From the NCBI RefSeq assembly GCF_900108335.1, contig NZ_FNVT01000008.1, positions 62,001 to 126,000 on the forward strand: a DNA stretch of 64,000 bases. Reading direction: 5' to 3'. The notes beneath the pieces were generated by a model. That model did not search any database and had not been told where the DNA came from. It saw nothing but the letters and a program-made list of their open reading frames with translations. The translations under genes and the position numbers were made by a program. Positions 33,488 through 41,327 of this stretch are shown piece after piece (position 1 is the first letter of the stretch; each line of letters begins with the position of its first letter). This DNA comes from Nonomuraea solani (GTDB lineage Bacteria > Actinomycetota > Actinomycetes > Streptosporangiales > Streptosporangiaceae).

Positions 33488-33529
33488 ATGCCGCACCGGT
33501 TGATCTGTTCCCCTCCGCCCGCCCTGTAG
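33488..33529 (+). CDS. possible 13-codon leader peptide
   Basis: AAGGTGG lies 4-5 bases before ATG 33488. The frame reads MPHRLICSPPPAL and stops with TAG at 33527. Its last codons overlap the hairpin 33515-33536, the geometry expected of a ribosome-dependent attenuator before the EamA exporter gene at 33630. Too short for homology. It could equally be chance sequence in the 3' flank of the methyltransferase gene. Confidence 0.35.
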   Translation: MPHRLICSPPPAL

Positions 33530-33536
33530 CGGGCGG
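33515..33536 (+). terminator. hairpin followed by T-rich run
   Basis: CCGCCCGC and GCGGGCGG pair around CCTGTA; ATTTCCTGATTTT follows. Either the terminator of the methyltransferase gene or an attenuator in the exporter leader. Confidence 0.65.
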
Positions 33537-33557
33537 CATTTCCTGATTTTCCGGGTC

Positions 33558-33630
33558 TGACAGATCCGGGGGTGGTCGCTGCCCGCATACGGGCCCTCTT
33601 TCGACCACTCCTTTCGGAGCACCCCTGTCA
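33558..33630 (+). promoter_or_regulatory. structured 5' leader of the EamA exporter (candidate riboswitch or regulatory RNA)
   Basis: The 73 bases before the start can fold into a three-way junction. P1: TGACAG 33558-33563 with CTGTCA 33625-33630, continued by GGGTG/CACCC. P2: GTCG/CGAC (33575-33578 with 33602-33605) capped by GCCCG-CATA-CGGGC (33581-33594). P3: CTCC-TTTC-GGAG (33608-33619), whose 3' strand is the Shine-Dalgarno. P1 includes the A of the start codon. The folding is by hand, and the function is inference. It matches no riboswitch class I recognise. Confidence 0.45.
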
Positions 33631-34496
33631 TGACCCATGTCTCCGCCCGCCGGGGCGCCTTCTACGTGTCCGTCGCCGCGACCGCCTGGGGCACCGGCGG
33701 CGCCGCCGGATCCCTGCTCTTCCAGACGGGCGGCCTCGGCCCGCTCGGCGTGTCCCTGTGGCGCTACCTGCTCGGCGCCGTCTTCCTCCTCGTCCTGGCC
33801 CGGCCGGTCCTGCGCGCGATCAACGGGCGCGTCCTGATCGCCGGCGTCGGGATGGCCGTCTACCAGGCCGCCTACTTCGCCGCGATCGCCCAGTCCGGCG
33901 TGGCCGTCGCGACGGTGGTGACGATGGGCGCCACCCCCGTCTTCACCGCCCTGGGCAGCCGCTTCCTGCTCCACGAGCGGCTCGGCAGGACCGCGCTCGC
34001 CGCCCTGGCCGCCGCGCTGGCCGGCCTCGCCCTGCTCACCGGCGAGAGCGCCCTGCAGGCCCGCGCGTCGTCCATGGCGGGCATTTCCTTCGCCCTGATC
34101 TCCGCCGCCGGGTACGCCGGGGTCACGCTCTTCTCCCGCCGCCACAAGGACGACGACCCGCGCGGCATGGCGATCGGCGGGTTCCTCGTCGGCGCGGTGT
34201 GCCTGGCGCCGTTCGCGCTGATGGAAGGGGTGGTGCCCGAAGTGAGCTGGACGTCGCTGGGGCTGCTGGCCTATCTGGGGGCGGTGCCGACCGCGCTCGC
34301 GTACGGGCTGTTCTTCCGCGCGCTCACCGCGCTGCGGGCCACCACGGTGTCGATCATCTCGCTCGGCGAGGCGGTGGGCGCGGCGCTGCTCGGCGTGGCG
34401 CTGTTCGGCGAGCGGCTCACGCCCCTGGCCTGGTGCGGGTGCGCGCTGCTGCTGGCCGCCGTCGCCGTACTCGCCTCACGTGCCGATGCGGCGTGA
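33630..34496 (+). CDS. EamA/DMT family transporter
   Basis: 288 residues from ATG 33630, ten predicted membrane helices in two EamA repeats (about 10-140 and 148-282). Blocks: ATAWGTGGAAGSLLF, LSLWRYLLGAVFLLVLARP, YFAAIAQSGVAVATVVTMGATPVFTAL, then AYGLFFRALTALRATTVSIISLGEAVGAALLGVALFGE. Members export amino acids or other small metabolites. The unusual leader (33488-33630) suggests control by a metabolite or by translation, which would fit an exporter. Confidence 0.9.
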   Translation: MTHVSARRGAFYVSVAATAWGTGGAAGSLLFQTGGLGPLGVSLWRYLLGAVFLLVLARPVLRAINGRVLIAGVGMAVYQAAYFAAIAQSGVAVATVVTMGATPVFTALGSRFLLHERLGRTALAALAAALAGLALLTGESALQARASSMAGISFALISAAGYAGVTLFSRRHKDDDPRGMAIGGFLVGAVCLAPFALMEGVVPEVSWTSLGLLAYLGAVPTALAYGLFFRALTALRATTVSIISLGEAVGAALLGVALFGERLTPLAWCGCALLLAAVAVLASRADAA

Positions 34497-34617
34497 TGTG
34501 ACGGCGCAGGGCGCCGGATGAGTTAGGGTCCGGTACGGCGACGCTTGCCGTATCGTCGCTCCGCGGCCCTCCCTTGAAAGAGGGAACGGTGTCGGCGAAG
34601 CGCGCGTTGGAGGAACT

Positions 34618-36819
34618 GTGGCCTCGATTAAGGGAATACTGAGGAACCTCCTGGATCGTCCAGGCGGGGTTCCCCTGACTTCCTACCAGAAGATCGTCAA
34701 GGCGGCCGACGGACGGTCCGCCCGGATCGGTGAGCTCGACGAGCTGCCCGAGCCGAAGATGGACGATCTGGCCGAGTTCTGCGCCATCGCGCGCGAGGCC
34801 GCCGACCGGACGCTGGGCCTGCGGCCCTACGACGTGCAGTTGCTCGGAACGCTGGCCCTGCTCGACGGCAAGGTCGCGGAGATGGCGACCGGCGAGGGCA
34901 AGACCCTCTCCGGCGCCATGGCGGCGGCCGGTTACGCGCTGCAGGGCAAGCGGGTGCACGTCATCTCGGTCAACGACTACCTGGCCAGGCGTGACGCCGA
35001 ATGGATGGGCCCGTTCTACGAGGCGCTCGGCGTCACCGTGGGCTGGATCGGGCAGAGCTCCACGCCGGAGGAGCGGCGCGCGGCGTACGCGAAGGACGTG
35101 ACCTACGGGCCGGTCAGCGAGATCGGCTTCGACGTGCTGCGCGACCGGCTGCGCACCGACGCCGGCGACCTCATCGTGCCCGCGCCCGAGGTGGCCCTGA
35201 TCGACGAGGCCGACTCGGTGCTCGTCGACGAGGCCCGCGTGCCGCTGGTGATGGCCGGGGCGGCCGACCCGGGCAGCGCGGTGCCGGAGATGGCGGCGCT
35301 GGTCAGGCAGCTCGTCCGCGGCTACCACTACGAGATCGACGAGCAGGCGCGCAACGTCTACCTGACGCCCAAGGGCGCCGACAGCGTGGAAAACCTGCTC
35401 GGCGTCGAGCTCTACGACGAGCACGAGCCCGGCAACCTGATCGAGCTCAACCTGGCCCTGCACGCCCACGCGCTGCTGGCCCGCGACGTCGACTACATCG
35501 TGCGCGACGGCCAGGTGCAGCTCATCAACCCCTCGCGCGGCCGGGTGGCGCTGCTGCAGCGCTGGCCCAACGGCCTGCAGGCGGCCGTGGAGGCCAAGGA
35601 GGCGCTGCCGCCGAGCGAGAAGGGCGAGATCCTCGACTCGATCACCGTCCAGGGCCTGATCCGCCGCTACCCGCAGATCTGCGGCATGACTGGCACCGCC
35701 GTGGCCGTCAGCGAGCAGCTCGGCGAGTTCTACGGTCTCAAGGTCGCGGTGATCCCGTCCAATCAGCCCTGTGTGCGCACCGACGAGCCCGACCGCCTCT
35801 ACCCGACCGTCCCCGACAAGGACGCCGCGCTCGTGGAGGAGATCCAGGAGGCGCACGCCACCGGCCGCCCCATCCTCATCGGCACGCTCGACGTGGCCGA
35901 GTCGGAAAACCTCGCCAAGCTGCTGCAGCGGCGCGGCATGGAGCCGGTCGTGCTCAACGCCAAGAACGACGCCGAAGAGGCCACGATCATCGCCAGGGCG
36001 GGCGAGCGCGACGCCATCACGGTCTCCACCCAGATGGCGGGCCGCGGCACCGACATCCGCCTCGGTGAGGGCGTCGCCGAGCTCGGCGGCCTCTACGTGA
36101 TCGGCTCCGGCCGCCACGCCAGCAGCCGCCTCGACGACCAGCTCCGCGGCCGCGCGGGCCGCCAGGGCGACCCGGGCGGCTCGGTGTTCTTCGTCAGCAT
36201 GCAGGACGACCTGATCACCCAGTTCGTCCCCGACGAGCGGCCGCCCGCCGCCGACGCCGACGGCATCGTCCGCCACCGGCGCGGCGCCTACCTGGTCGGC
36301 CACGCCCAGCGTGTCGCCGAGGGCGTCAACCTGGAGATCCACCGCAACACCTGGCGCTTCACGCGCCTGCTTGAGCACCAGCGCGAGCTCATCCTGGAGT
36401 GGCGCGACAAGGTCCTGCACGGCGACGCCGCCGGCAAGGCGCTGGCCGGCAAAGACCCCGAGCGCTGGGAGTCGATGGACGAGGAGACCCGCGAAGACGT
36501 GGCCAGGCAGATCGTCCTGCACGCCATCGACAACTGCTGGACCGAGCACCTGGCGTTCCTGACGGACCTGCGCGAGGGCATCCACCTGCGCGCGCTGGGC
36601 CGGATGAGCCCGGTCGACGAGTTCCAGCGGGAGGCGGTGGCGGAGTACAAATCGATGCTGGCCGAGGTGGAGCGGCGCTCGCTGGAGTCGTTCGAGGCGC
36701 CGGAGCCGGATCTGGGGCGGCCGACGGCGACGTGGACCTACCTGGTGCAGGACAACCCGTTCGGCACGGAGTGGGACCGCATCCTCAAGCGGGTGACCGC
36801 GGCGACGCGGCGCGGCTGA
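34618..36819 (+). CDS. secA2: accessory preprotein translocase SecA2
   Basis: 733 residues from GTG 34618, GGAGGAAC just upstream. DEAD-like motor: LRPYDVQLLGTLALLDGKVAEMATGEGKTL (Walker A near 91), VHVISVNDYLARRDAEWMG, VALIDEADSVLVDEARVPL, GTDIRLGEG, and QLRGRAGRQGDPGGSVFFVS. Shorter than housekeeping SecA (about 900), with no C-terminal zinc-binding tail, and part of the HSD/HWD region reduced. Those features define actinobacterial SecA2, which drives export of a subset of proteins through SecYEG. No accessory Sec genes adjoin. The upstream 120 bases include a short CCCTC...GAGGG hairpin. Confidence 0.88.
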   Translation: MASIKGILRNLLDRPGGVPLTSYQKIVKAADGRSARIGELDELPEPKMDDLAEFCAIAREAADRTLGLRPYDVQLLGTLALLDGKVAEMATGEGKTLSGAMAAAGYALQGKRVHVISVNDYLARRDAEWMGPFYEALGVTVGWIGQSSTPEERRAAYAKDVTYGPVSEIGFDVLRDRLRTDAGDLIVPAPEVALIDEADSVLVDEARVPLVMAGAADPGSAVPEMAALVRQLVRGYHYEIDEQARNVYLTPKGADSVENLLGVELYDEHEPGNLIELNLALHAHALLARDVDYIVRDGQVQLINPSRGRVALLQRWPNGLQAAVEAKEALPPSEKGEILDSITVQGLIRRYPQICGMTGTAVAVSEQLGEFYGLKVAVIPSNQPCVRTDEPDRLYPTVPDKDAALVEEIQEAHATGRPILIGTLDVAESENLAKLLQRRGMEPVVLNAKNDAEEATIIARAGERDAITVSTQMAGRGTDIRLGEGVAELGGLYVIGSGRHASSRLDDQLRGRAGRQGDPGGSVFFVSMQDDLITQFVPDERPPAADADGIVRHRRGAYLVGHAQRVAEGVNLEIHRNTWRFTRLLEHQRELILEWRDKVLHGDAAGKALAGKDPERWESMDEETREDVARQIVLHAIDNCWTEHLAFLTDLREGIHLRALGRMSPVDEFQREAVAEYKSMLAEVERRSLESFEAPEPDLGRPTATWTYLVQDNPFGTEWDRILKRVTAATRRG

Positions 36820-37416
36820 TCAGGGCCATTTGGGGTCGCCCAGCGGCTCGATCGGGCCGTCGAGCACGCCCAGCCGTTCCAGCAGGGTGATGAACGTGGC
36901 CGCGTACGGCGAGTGCGCCGTCACGGCGGCCACCCGCGGCCAGTCGACCTGCTCGCGCAGCGCCCGCACCTGGGCCAGCAGCGCGCCATAGTCGCAGGCG
37001 TGCTCCGACAGCGGCAGCAGCCACGAGATGACCAGGTCGGTGGCCTCCAGGACGGGCACGATCACCGCCGACGCCTTCAGCGGCTCGGCCCGGTCGAGCA
37101 GCTCGTCGGTGATCTCCAGGTCGGACACCCGGAAGATCAGGTCCACCAGCCGGCCCTCGTCGTACGCCTTGACCAGCCAGTCCTCCGGCGGCTTGGCCGT
37201 CTGGAAACCCAGCCCGCGCAGCGCCTCCAGGGCGGCGGGCACGTCGTGCTCGGTGAGCACGAAGTCGACGTCGTGCAGCGACGGCGCCGCGCCCCGCGCG
37301 TAGGCCGCGCACCCCCCGGCCAGCGCGAACTTCACTCCGGCATCCTTCAGCCCGGAGCTGGCGCGCTTGAGCGTGTCGAGGATGGCGTCGGTGACGGCGT
37401 GACCGTGGCTGCTCAT
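36820..37416 (-). CDS. nucleotidyltransferase-like protein
   Basis: 198 residues. KFALAGGCAAYARGAAPSLHDVDFVLTEHD carries the G-G-[S/A]-x-A pattern and the D-x-D pair of the nucleotidyltransferase (MNT/AbiEii-like) fold. The rest is helical. There is no paired HEPN or AbiEi gene next to it, so a toxin-antitoxin role cannot be claimed. Other members modify antibiotics or tRNA. Converges with secA2 (end to end). Confidence 0.7.
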   Translation of the reverse strand: MSSHGHAVTDAILDTLKRASSGLKDAGVKFALAGGCAAYARGAAPSLHDVDFVLTEHDVPAALEALRGLGFQTAKPPEDWLVKAYDEGRLVDLIFRVSDLEITDELLDRAEPLKASAVIVPVLEATDLVISWLLPLSEHACDYGALLAQVRALREQVDWPRVAAVTAHSPYAATFITLLERLGVLDGPIEPLGDPKWP

Positions 37417-37512
37417 GAGTTCGGGCTACCCAAACGATCGTCAACTAGACGTTGCCCTTGGGGCAACACGCGTCGCGAGTAGGGGCAGGGCCTGGGGGTA
37501 GCGCCAGGGGCT

Positions 37513-38007
37513 ATGACCGAAATGCTGGAAAAGACGGAGCGGGACTACGAGGGCGGCCACGACCGGCCGCTCAAGGGCTATCTGGGGCTGCTCAGCGCGT
37601 ACGGGGGCACGGTGGCGGTGGCCGCCGTCGCGGCGGTGTGGGCGGGCCGCAAGGCCCCCGACGAGATCGGCACGATGGACCTGCTGCTGATGGCGGCGTG
37701 CACGCACAAGGTGTCGCGGCGGCTGGCCAAGGACCCCGTCACGAGCCCGCTCCGGGCCCCGTTCACCCGATACGAGGGACAGGCCGGCCCCTCCGAGGTC
37801 CAGGAGAAGCCGCGCGGCGCGATCGGCGAGCTGCTCGCCTGCCCGTTCTGCCTGGCGCAGTGGGTGGCCACCGGGTACGCCGCCGGGCTGGTGTTCGCCC
37901 CCAAGGCCACCAGGCTCGTGGGAGCGACGATGACGGCGGTGGCGATCTCGGACTGGCTGCAGCTCGCCTACGCGAAGCTCATGAAGTCGGCGGGGGAAAG
38001 CGACTAG
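37513..38007 (+). CDS. DUF1360 membrane protein
   Basis: 164 residues from ATG 37513 (CAGGGG upstream). GTMDLLLMAACTHKVSRRLAKDPVTSPLRAPFTRY, then GELLACPFCLAQWVATGY is the DUF1360 signature, with a C-x-x-C pair. Two or three hydrophobic segments. Function unknown; frequently found in sporulating bacteria and actinomycetes. Stands alone; 189 bases of apparent non-coding sequence follow. Confidence 0.85.
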   Translation: MTEMLEKTERDYEGGHDRPLKGYLGLLSAYGGTVAVAAVAAVWAGRKAPDEIGTMDLLLMAACTHKVSRRLAKDPVTSPLRAPFTRYEGQAGPSEVQEKPRGAIGELLACPFCLAQWVATGYAAGLVFAPKATRLVGATMTAVAISDWLQLAYAKLMKSAGESD

Positions 38008-38195
38008 CGGACTCTCGGCAGGACCTCGCGCTCGTCACGAAGACGGCGCCGGCGTCTTGGCCTGCCGTATCAGCTCTTGAGGGCCGTGTTCCTCGCACGA
38101 CAGGAGATAGCCGAATGTCGTCATGGAATTTCCCCGGCCCGTAACGGCGGAGGGAAACATGTTAGGGATGCGTACCCCAGGGCAGTTGCTGGCGC

Positions 38196-38345
38196 ATGGC
38201 TACTTTGCTCTGGATCATCGCAGTAATCCTCGTCATCGCCGGGATCTACGTCATCCTGGCCCGGCGCGACCTGCTTTGGGGGATCGTGCTCATCGTTCTC
38301 GGTTTCCTGGTCGGGCCTGGCGGGGTCAGCATCTTCAATGTCTAG
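38196..38345 (+). CDS. GPGG-motif small transmembrane protein
   Basis: 49 residues, not long enough for routine gene finders. MATLLWIIAVILVIAGIYVIL, a basic turn ARRDLLWG, then IVLIVLGFLVGPGGVSIFNV: two membrane helices with a GPGG turn. Matches the small membrane protein family annotated by that motif in actinomycetes. Function unknown. The 13-bp hairpin at 38378 follows. Confidence 0.8.
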   Translation: MATLLWIIAVILVIAGIYVILARRDLLWGIVLIVLGFLVGPGGVSIFNV

Positions 38346-38377
38346 GCGCGTCAGGCGCCCTGATACCAGTCCATCCT

Positions 38378-38414
38378 TACCGCTGGGCCGATCCTCGAGA
38401 ACGGCCCAGCGGTA
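38378..38414. terminator. 13-bp perfect hairpin
   Basis: TACCGCTGGGCCG pairs with CGGCCCAGCGGTA around an 11-base loop, followed by CCTTACTTTTGCC. Ends transcription of the small membrane protein gene. Confidence 0.8.
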
Positions 38415-38480
38415 CCTTACTTTTGCCGAAATATCGTCATAAGCGATCCTTAGCCCGTACCCCTCGGGCATGAGGAACGT

Positions 38481-40262
38481 GTGAGCAAATATCCGCCGTT
38501 CAGCCGCTTCGAATCCGGCGCGGCCTCGGCGAGAGTTCGTGATCAGATCGCACGGCTGCGGCACGACCTGCGCAGCGAGGCCATCCTCGACGAGGCCACC
38601 GCCCGCTTGGCCACTCAGCTGAACATCCGTCCTGGCGAGGCAGCGGAACAGCTCGCCAGGACGGCGCAGCACAGCGGGCTCGGGCTCGTCGAGGTCGCCA
38701 AGGGCGTCGAACGGCCGCCCGAGGAGGACAGGAGTCCCCTCGAAGCGCCCGCCTGGGTGGACGGGATGCTGGAGGCCGTGCACGCCTCGGCCCTCTACCT
38801 CACCCCCGTCAAGGACACCACGGGCCGCGTTGTGGACTTCCTCATCCTGGCCGCCAACCGGCACGCCCGCACCCTCGACGGCCGGACCGGCGCCGGGCTG
38901 GTCGGGTGCCGGCTCATGACGGCCAGCCCGGGCGTCGCCAGCTCGGGCCTGCTCGACGACTACTACACCGTCTACGAGACCGGCGATCCCGTGCACCGGG
39001 AGCCGGTGGAGTTCGTCGAGGTGATGGACTACCTCATCTGGCCGGCCACGCTGAGCGTGCGCGCGGCGCGGGTGGACGACGGGCTGCTGGTGAGCTGGCG
39101 GGCCCTCGACGACGAGGAGCTGCTGGTCTCCGGCTGGGAACGCGCCCAGCGCCTGGCCGAGCTGGGCTGGGGCGAGTGGAACCTGGCCACGGCGCGCACG
39201 CTGTGGACGGCCCAGATGTACGAGATGTTCGGCCGCGAACGCGCCGCGGGGCCGATGGCCCTGGAGGAACTGCCGACCGTGGTGGTGCCCGAGGATCTGC
39301 CGGTGATCGAGGACCAGATCCGCTCACTGCTGGAGTTCCGTGAGGCGGTCGAGAGCGAGTTCAGGATCCAGCACCGGCACGGGATCCGGCATCTCAGCGT
39401 GTTCAGCGAGCCGATCCTGGACACCGACGGCCTGCCGGTCAAGGTGCGCTCCCTGGTGCAGGACGTGACCAAGAACCGGCGCAAGGAGCGGGCCCTGGCC
39501 GTCGCGCACGAGCAGGCCCACCGGCAGCGCAAGCGGGCTGAGGAGGAGCACCGCGTCACGGTCCAGCTCCAGAACACGATCCTGCCGATCCGCCGCGGCC
39601 TCATCCAGTTGCCGGGGCTGACGGCCGCCGTACGGTATCTGCCCGGCGAGGAGCTCACCCGGCTGGGCGGCGACTGGTTCAAGGCCCGCCTGATCCCCGA
39701 CGGCCGGGTGCTGCTGGCGATCGGGGACGCGATGGGCCACGGGCTGACCGCGGCCAGCATCATGCTGCAGATGCGCTCGGGCCTGGCCGGGCTGGCCTAC
39801 ACGGGGGCACACTCGGGGCAGCTCACCACCTGGCTGAACGACCTCATCGTGCACTCCAGCGAGGGCGTCACCGTGACCGGCACCGCGATCGTGGGCCACT
39901 TCGACCCGGAGGACCACAGCTTCTGCTGGACGAACGCCGGCCACCCCGCACCCGTGCTGATCAGGGAGGGCCGGGCCGAGCTGGTGGACGCGGTGCCCGG
40001 GATGATGCTGGGGGCCTTCGACGCCACCGAGTACGGCATGACCCGCACCCCGCTCGAACCGGGCGACCTGCTGGTGCTCTACACCGACGGGATCGTCGAG
40101 CGGCGCGGCCACGACCTGGACACCGGCATGAACGCCCTGGTCCAGGCCGCCGGCTCGTGCACCGCCGACGATCCGGAGGAGGTCATCTCCTGCCTGCTGC
40201 GGCGTATGGGAGGAGAGAGCGCCGAGGACGACGTGTGCGTCATCGCCGTACGGGTGCTCTAG
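38481..40262 (+). CDS. ANTAR/PAS/PP2C (SpoIIE-type) phosphatase
   Basis: 593 residues from GTG 38481 (GAGGAAC upstream). About 15-75: ANTAR-like helices (LRSEAILDEATARLATQLNIRPGEAAEQLARTAQ), an RNA-binding antitermination domain. About 90-350: PAS/GAF-type sensor with WGEWNLATARTLWTAQMYEMFGRE. A short coiled linker (EQAHRQRKRAEEEHR) precedes the PP2C domain from about 375: GGDWFKARLIPDGRVLLAIGDAMGHGLTAA, TNAGHPAPVLI, YTDGIVERRG. SpoIIE/RsbU-like phosphatases act on anti-anti-sigma proteins. Fusion with an RNA-binding domain suggests sensing linked to both transcription elongation and sigma control. No sigma genes are near. Confidence 0.88.
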   Translation: MSKYPPFSRFESGAASARVRDQIARLRHDLRSEAILDEATARLATQLNIRPGEAAEQLARTAQHSGLGLVEVAKGVERPPEEDRSPLEAPAWVDGMLEAVHASALYLTPVKDTTGRVVDFLILAANRHARTLDGRTGAGLVGCRLMTASPGVASSGLLDDYYTVYETGDPVHREPVEFVEVMDYLIWPATLSVRAARVDDGLLVSWRALDDEELLVSGWERAQRLAELGWGEWNLATARTLWTAQMYEMFGRERAAGPMALEELPTVVVPEDLPVIEDQIRSLLEFREAVESEFRIQHRHGIRHLSVFSEPILDTDGLPVKVRSLVQDVTKNRRKERALAVAHEQAHRQRKRAEEEHRVTVQLQNTILPIRRGLIQLPGLTAAVRYLPGEELTRLGGDWFKARLIPDGRVLLAIGDAMGHGLTAASIMLQMRSGLAGLAYTGAHSGQLTTWLNDLIVHSSEGVTVTGTAIVGHFDPEDHSFCWTNAGHPAPVLIREGRAELVDAVPGMMLGAFDATEYGMTRTPLEPGDLLVLYTDGIVERRGHDLDTGMNALVQAAGSCTADDPEEVISCLLRRMGGESAEDDVCVIAVRVL

Positions 40263-40265
40263 ACG

Positions 40266-40310
40266 GCTCTAGACGCCCTCGCCGTGCAAGCGCTCTAGAC
40301 GCCCTCGCCG
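40266..40310. repeat. 19-bp direct repeat at 3' end of the metallophosphoesterase gene
   Basis: GCTCTAGACGCCCTCGCCG at 40266-40284 and again at 40292-40310. The second copy contains the stop and final codons of the minus-strand gene; the first is a duplicate in the spacer. Confidence 0.85.
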
Positions 40311-41050
40311 GTGAACCCGTCGTCGCACTCCAGGCAGTAGACGGCGTACGCCCGGCCGATCACGGGCAGCGCCACGTTGCGCACCCTGATGCCCCCGGGC
40401 GTCATGCCCTTCTCCCTGCCCTTGTGGGCGTGCCCGTGCAGGATCAGGTCGGCGCCGGCCGTGTCGACCGCCTCGGCGAGCAGATAGCTCCCGAGGAAGG
40501 GGTAGATCTCCGGCGGCTCGCCCTCCAGCGTCTCCTTGATGGGGGAATAGTGCGACAGCACCACGCGCTGGTCGGCCACGATCTCCTTCAGCGCGACCTT
40601 CCACGCCTCGGCGATGTAGCGGGTGTGGGCGATGAAGTTCTTGATCTCGCGCTCGCCGAACTCACTGGCGCTCTTGCCCGCGAACCCGCCGCCGAACCCC
40701 TTGCCACCGACCACGCCGAGCTTGTGGTCGCCGCACTGGATCACGACGCCGTCGTCGTCGAGCACGATGACCCCGGCGTCGCGCAGCTCGCCCGCCATCT
40801 CGTACTGCATGTCGGAGTGGTAGTCGTGGTTCCCGAGCACGGCGACGGCCGGGATCGGCAGGTCGCGCAGCTCGTCGGCCACCAGCCGGCCCTCCTCCAG
40901 CGTGCCGTGCCTGGTCAGGTCGCCCGCCAGCATGAGGACGTCGGCCCGGTCCTCGATGCCTTCGAGCTTGGCCCGATACTGGCCTCTGACGTCCTCGCCC
41001 AGGTGGATGTCGCCGACGGCCGCGATCCGAAGGTCAGTCAAGATGCTCAT
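40295..41050 (-). CDS. metallophosphoesterase
   Basis: 251 residues from ATG 41050. Calcineurin-like motifs in order: GDIHLG, LAGDLTRHG, LGNHDYH, SHYSP, HGHAH. These are complete dimetal ligand sets (D-x-H, G-D-x-x, G-N-H-[DE], G-H-x-H). Acts on phosphomono- or diesters; no substrate indicated. Its start overlaps the BON gene by 17 bases. A TTG codon three codons in, better placed to AGGGGAGG, is an alternative start. Confidence 0.88.
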   Translation of the reverse strand: MSILTDLRIAAVGDIHLGEDVRGQYRAKLEGIEDRADVLMLAGDLTRHGTLEEGRLVADELRDLPIPAVAVLGNHDYHSDMQYEMAGELRDAGVIVLDDDGVVIQCGDHKLGVVGGKGFGGGFAGKSASEFGEREIKNFIAHTRYIAEAWKVALKEIVADQRVVLSHYSPIKETLEGEPPEIYPFLGSYLLAEAVDTAGADLILHGHAHKGREKGMTPGGIRVRNVALPVIGRAYAVYCLECDDGFTGEGV

Positions 41051-41282
41051 CCTCCCCTGGCCTGGGCGCCTCCACGACATTGATCTCGTTGTGCACGTGG
41101 AGATCGGGCACGGACTCCTTCGCCACCTGACCGATCCTCTCCCGCTGTTCGAAGCCGGACACCTCGCCGCGCAGGAACAGCTGGTCACCTCGTATGTCGA
41201 CGCGGATTCCGAGCTCGTGCGTGCGCGCGTCCTCGGCCAGCGCCTGCTGGACACGGGCCGCGACGTACTGCGGAGCTTCCAT
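41034..41282 (-). CDS. BON domain protein
   Basis: 82 residues from ATG 41282 (GGAGGCGAG upstream). VAARVQQALAEDARTHELGIRVDIRGDQLFLRGEVSGFEQRERIGQVAKESV is one BON (bacterial OsmY and nodulation) domain. Binds phospholipid or stabilises membranes in stress. No signal peptide, so cytoplasmic or inner face. Overlaps the metallophosphoesterase, which is probably co-transcribed. Confidence 0.85.
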   Translation of the reverse strand: MEAPQYVAARVQQALAEDARTHELGIRVDIRGDQLFLRGEVSGFEQRERIGQVAKESVPDLHVHNEINVVEAPRPGEDEHLD

Positions 41283-41327
41283 CACTCGCCTCCTTCTCTT
41301 GTCGGCGCATGCCCGGGCATGAACAGC

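Noticed and set aside
36820-37416. Toxin-antitoxin (MNT/HEPN or AbiE) system
   Set aside because: The nucleotidyltransferase fold is plausible, but no HEPN or AbiEi partner is adjacent on either side.
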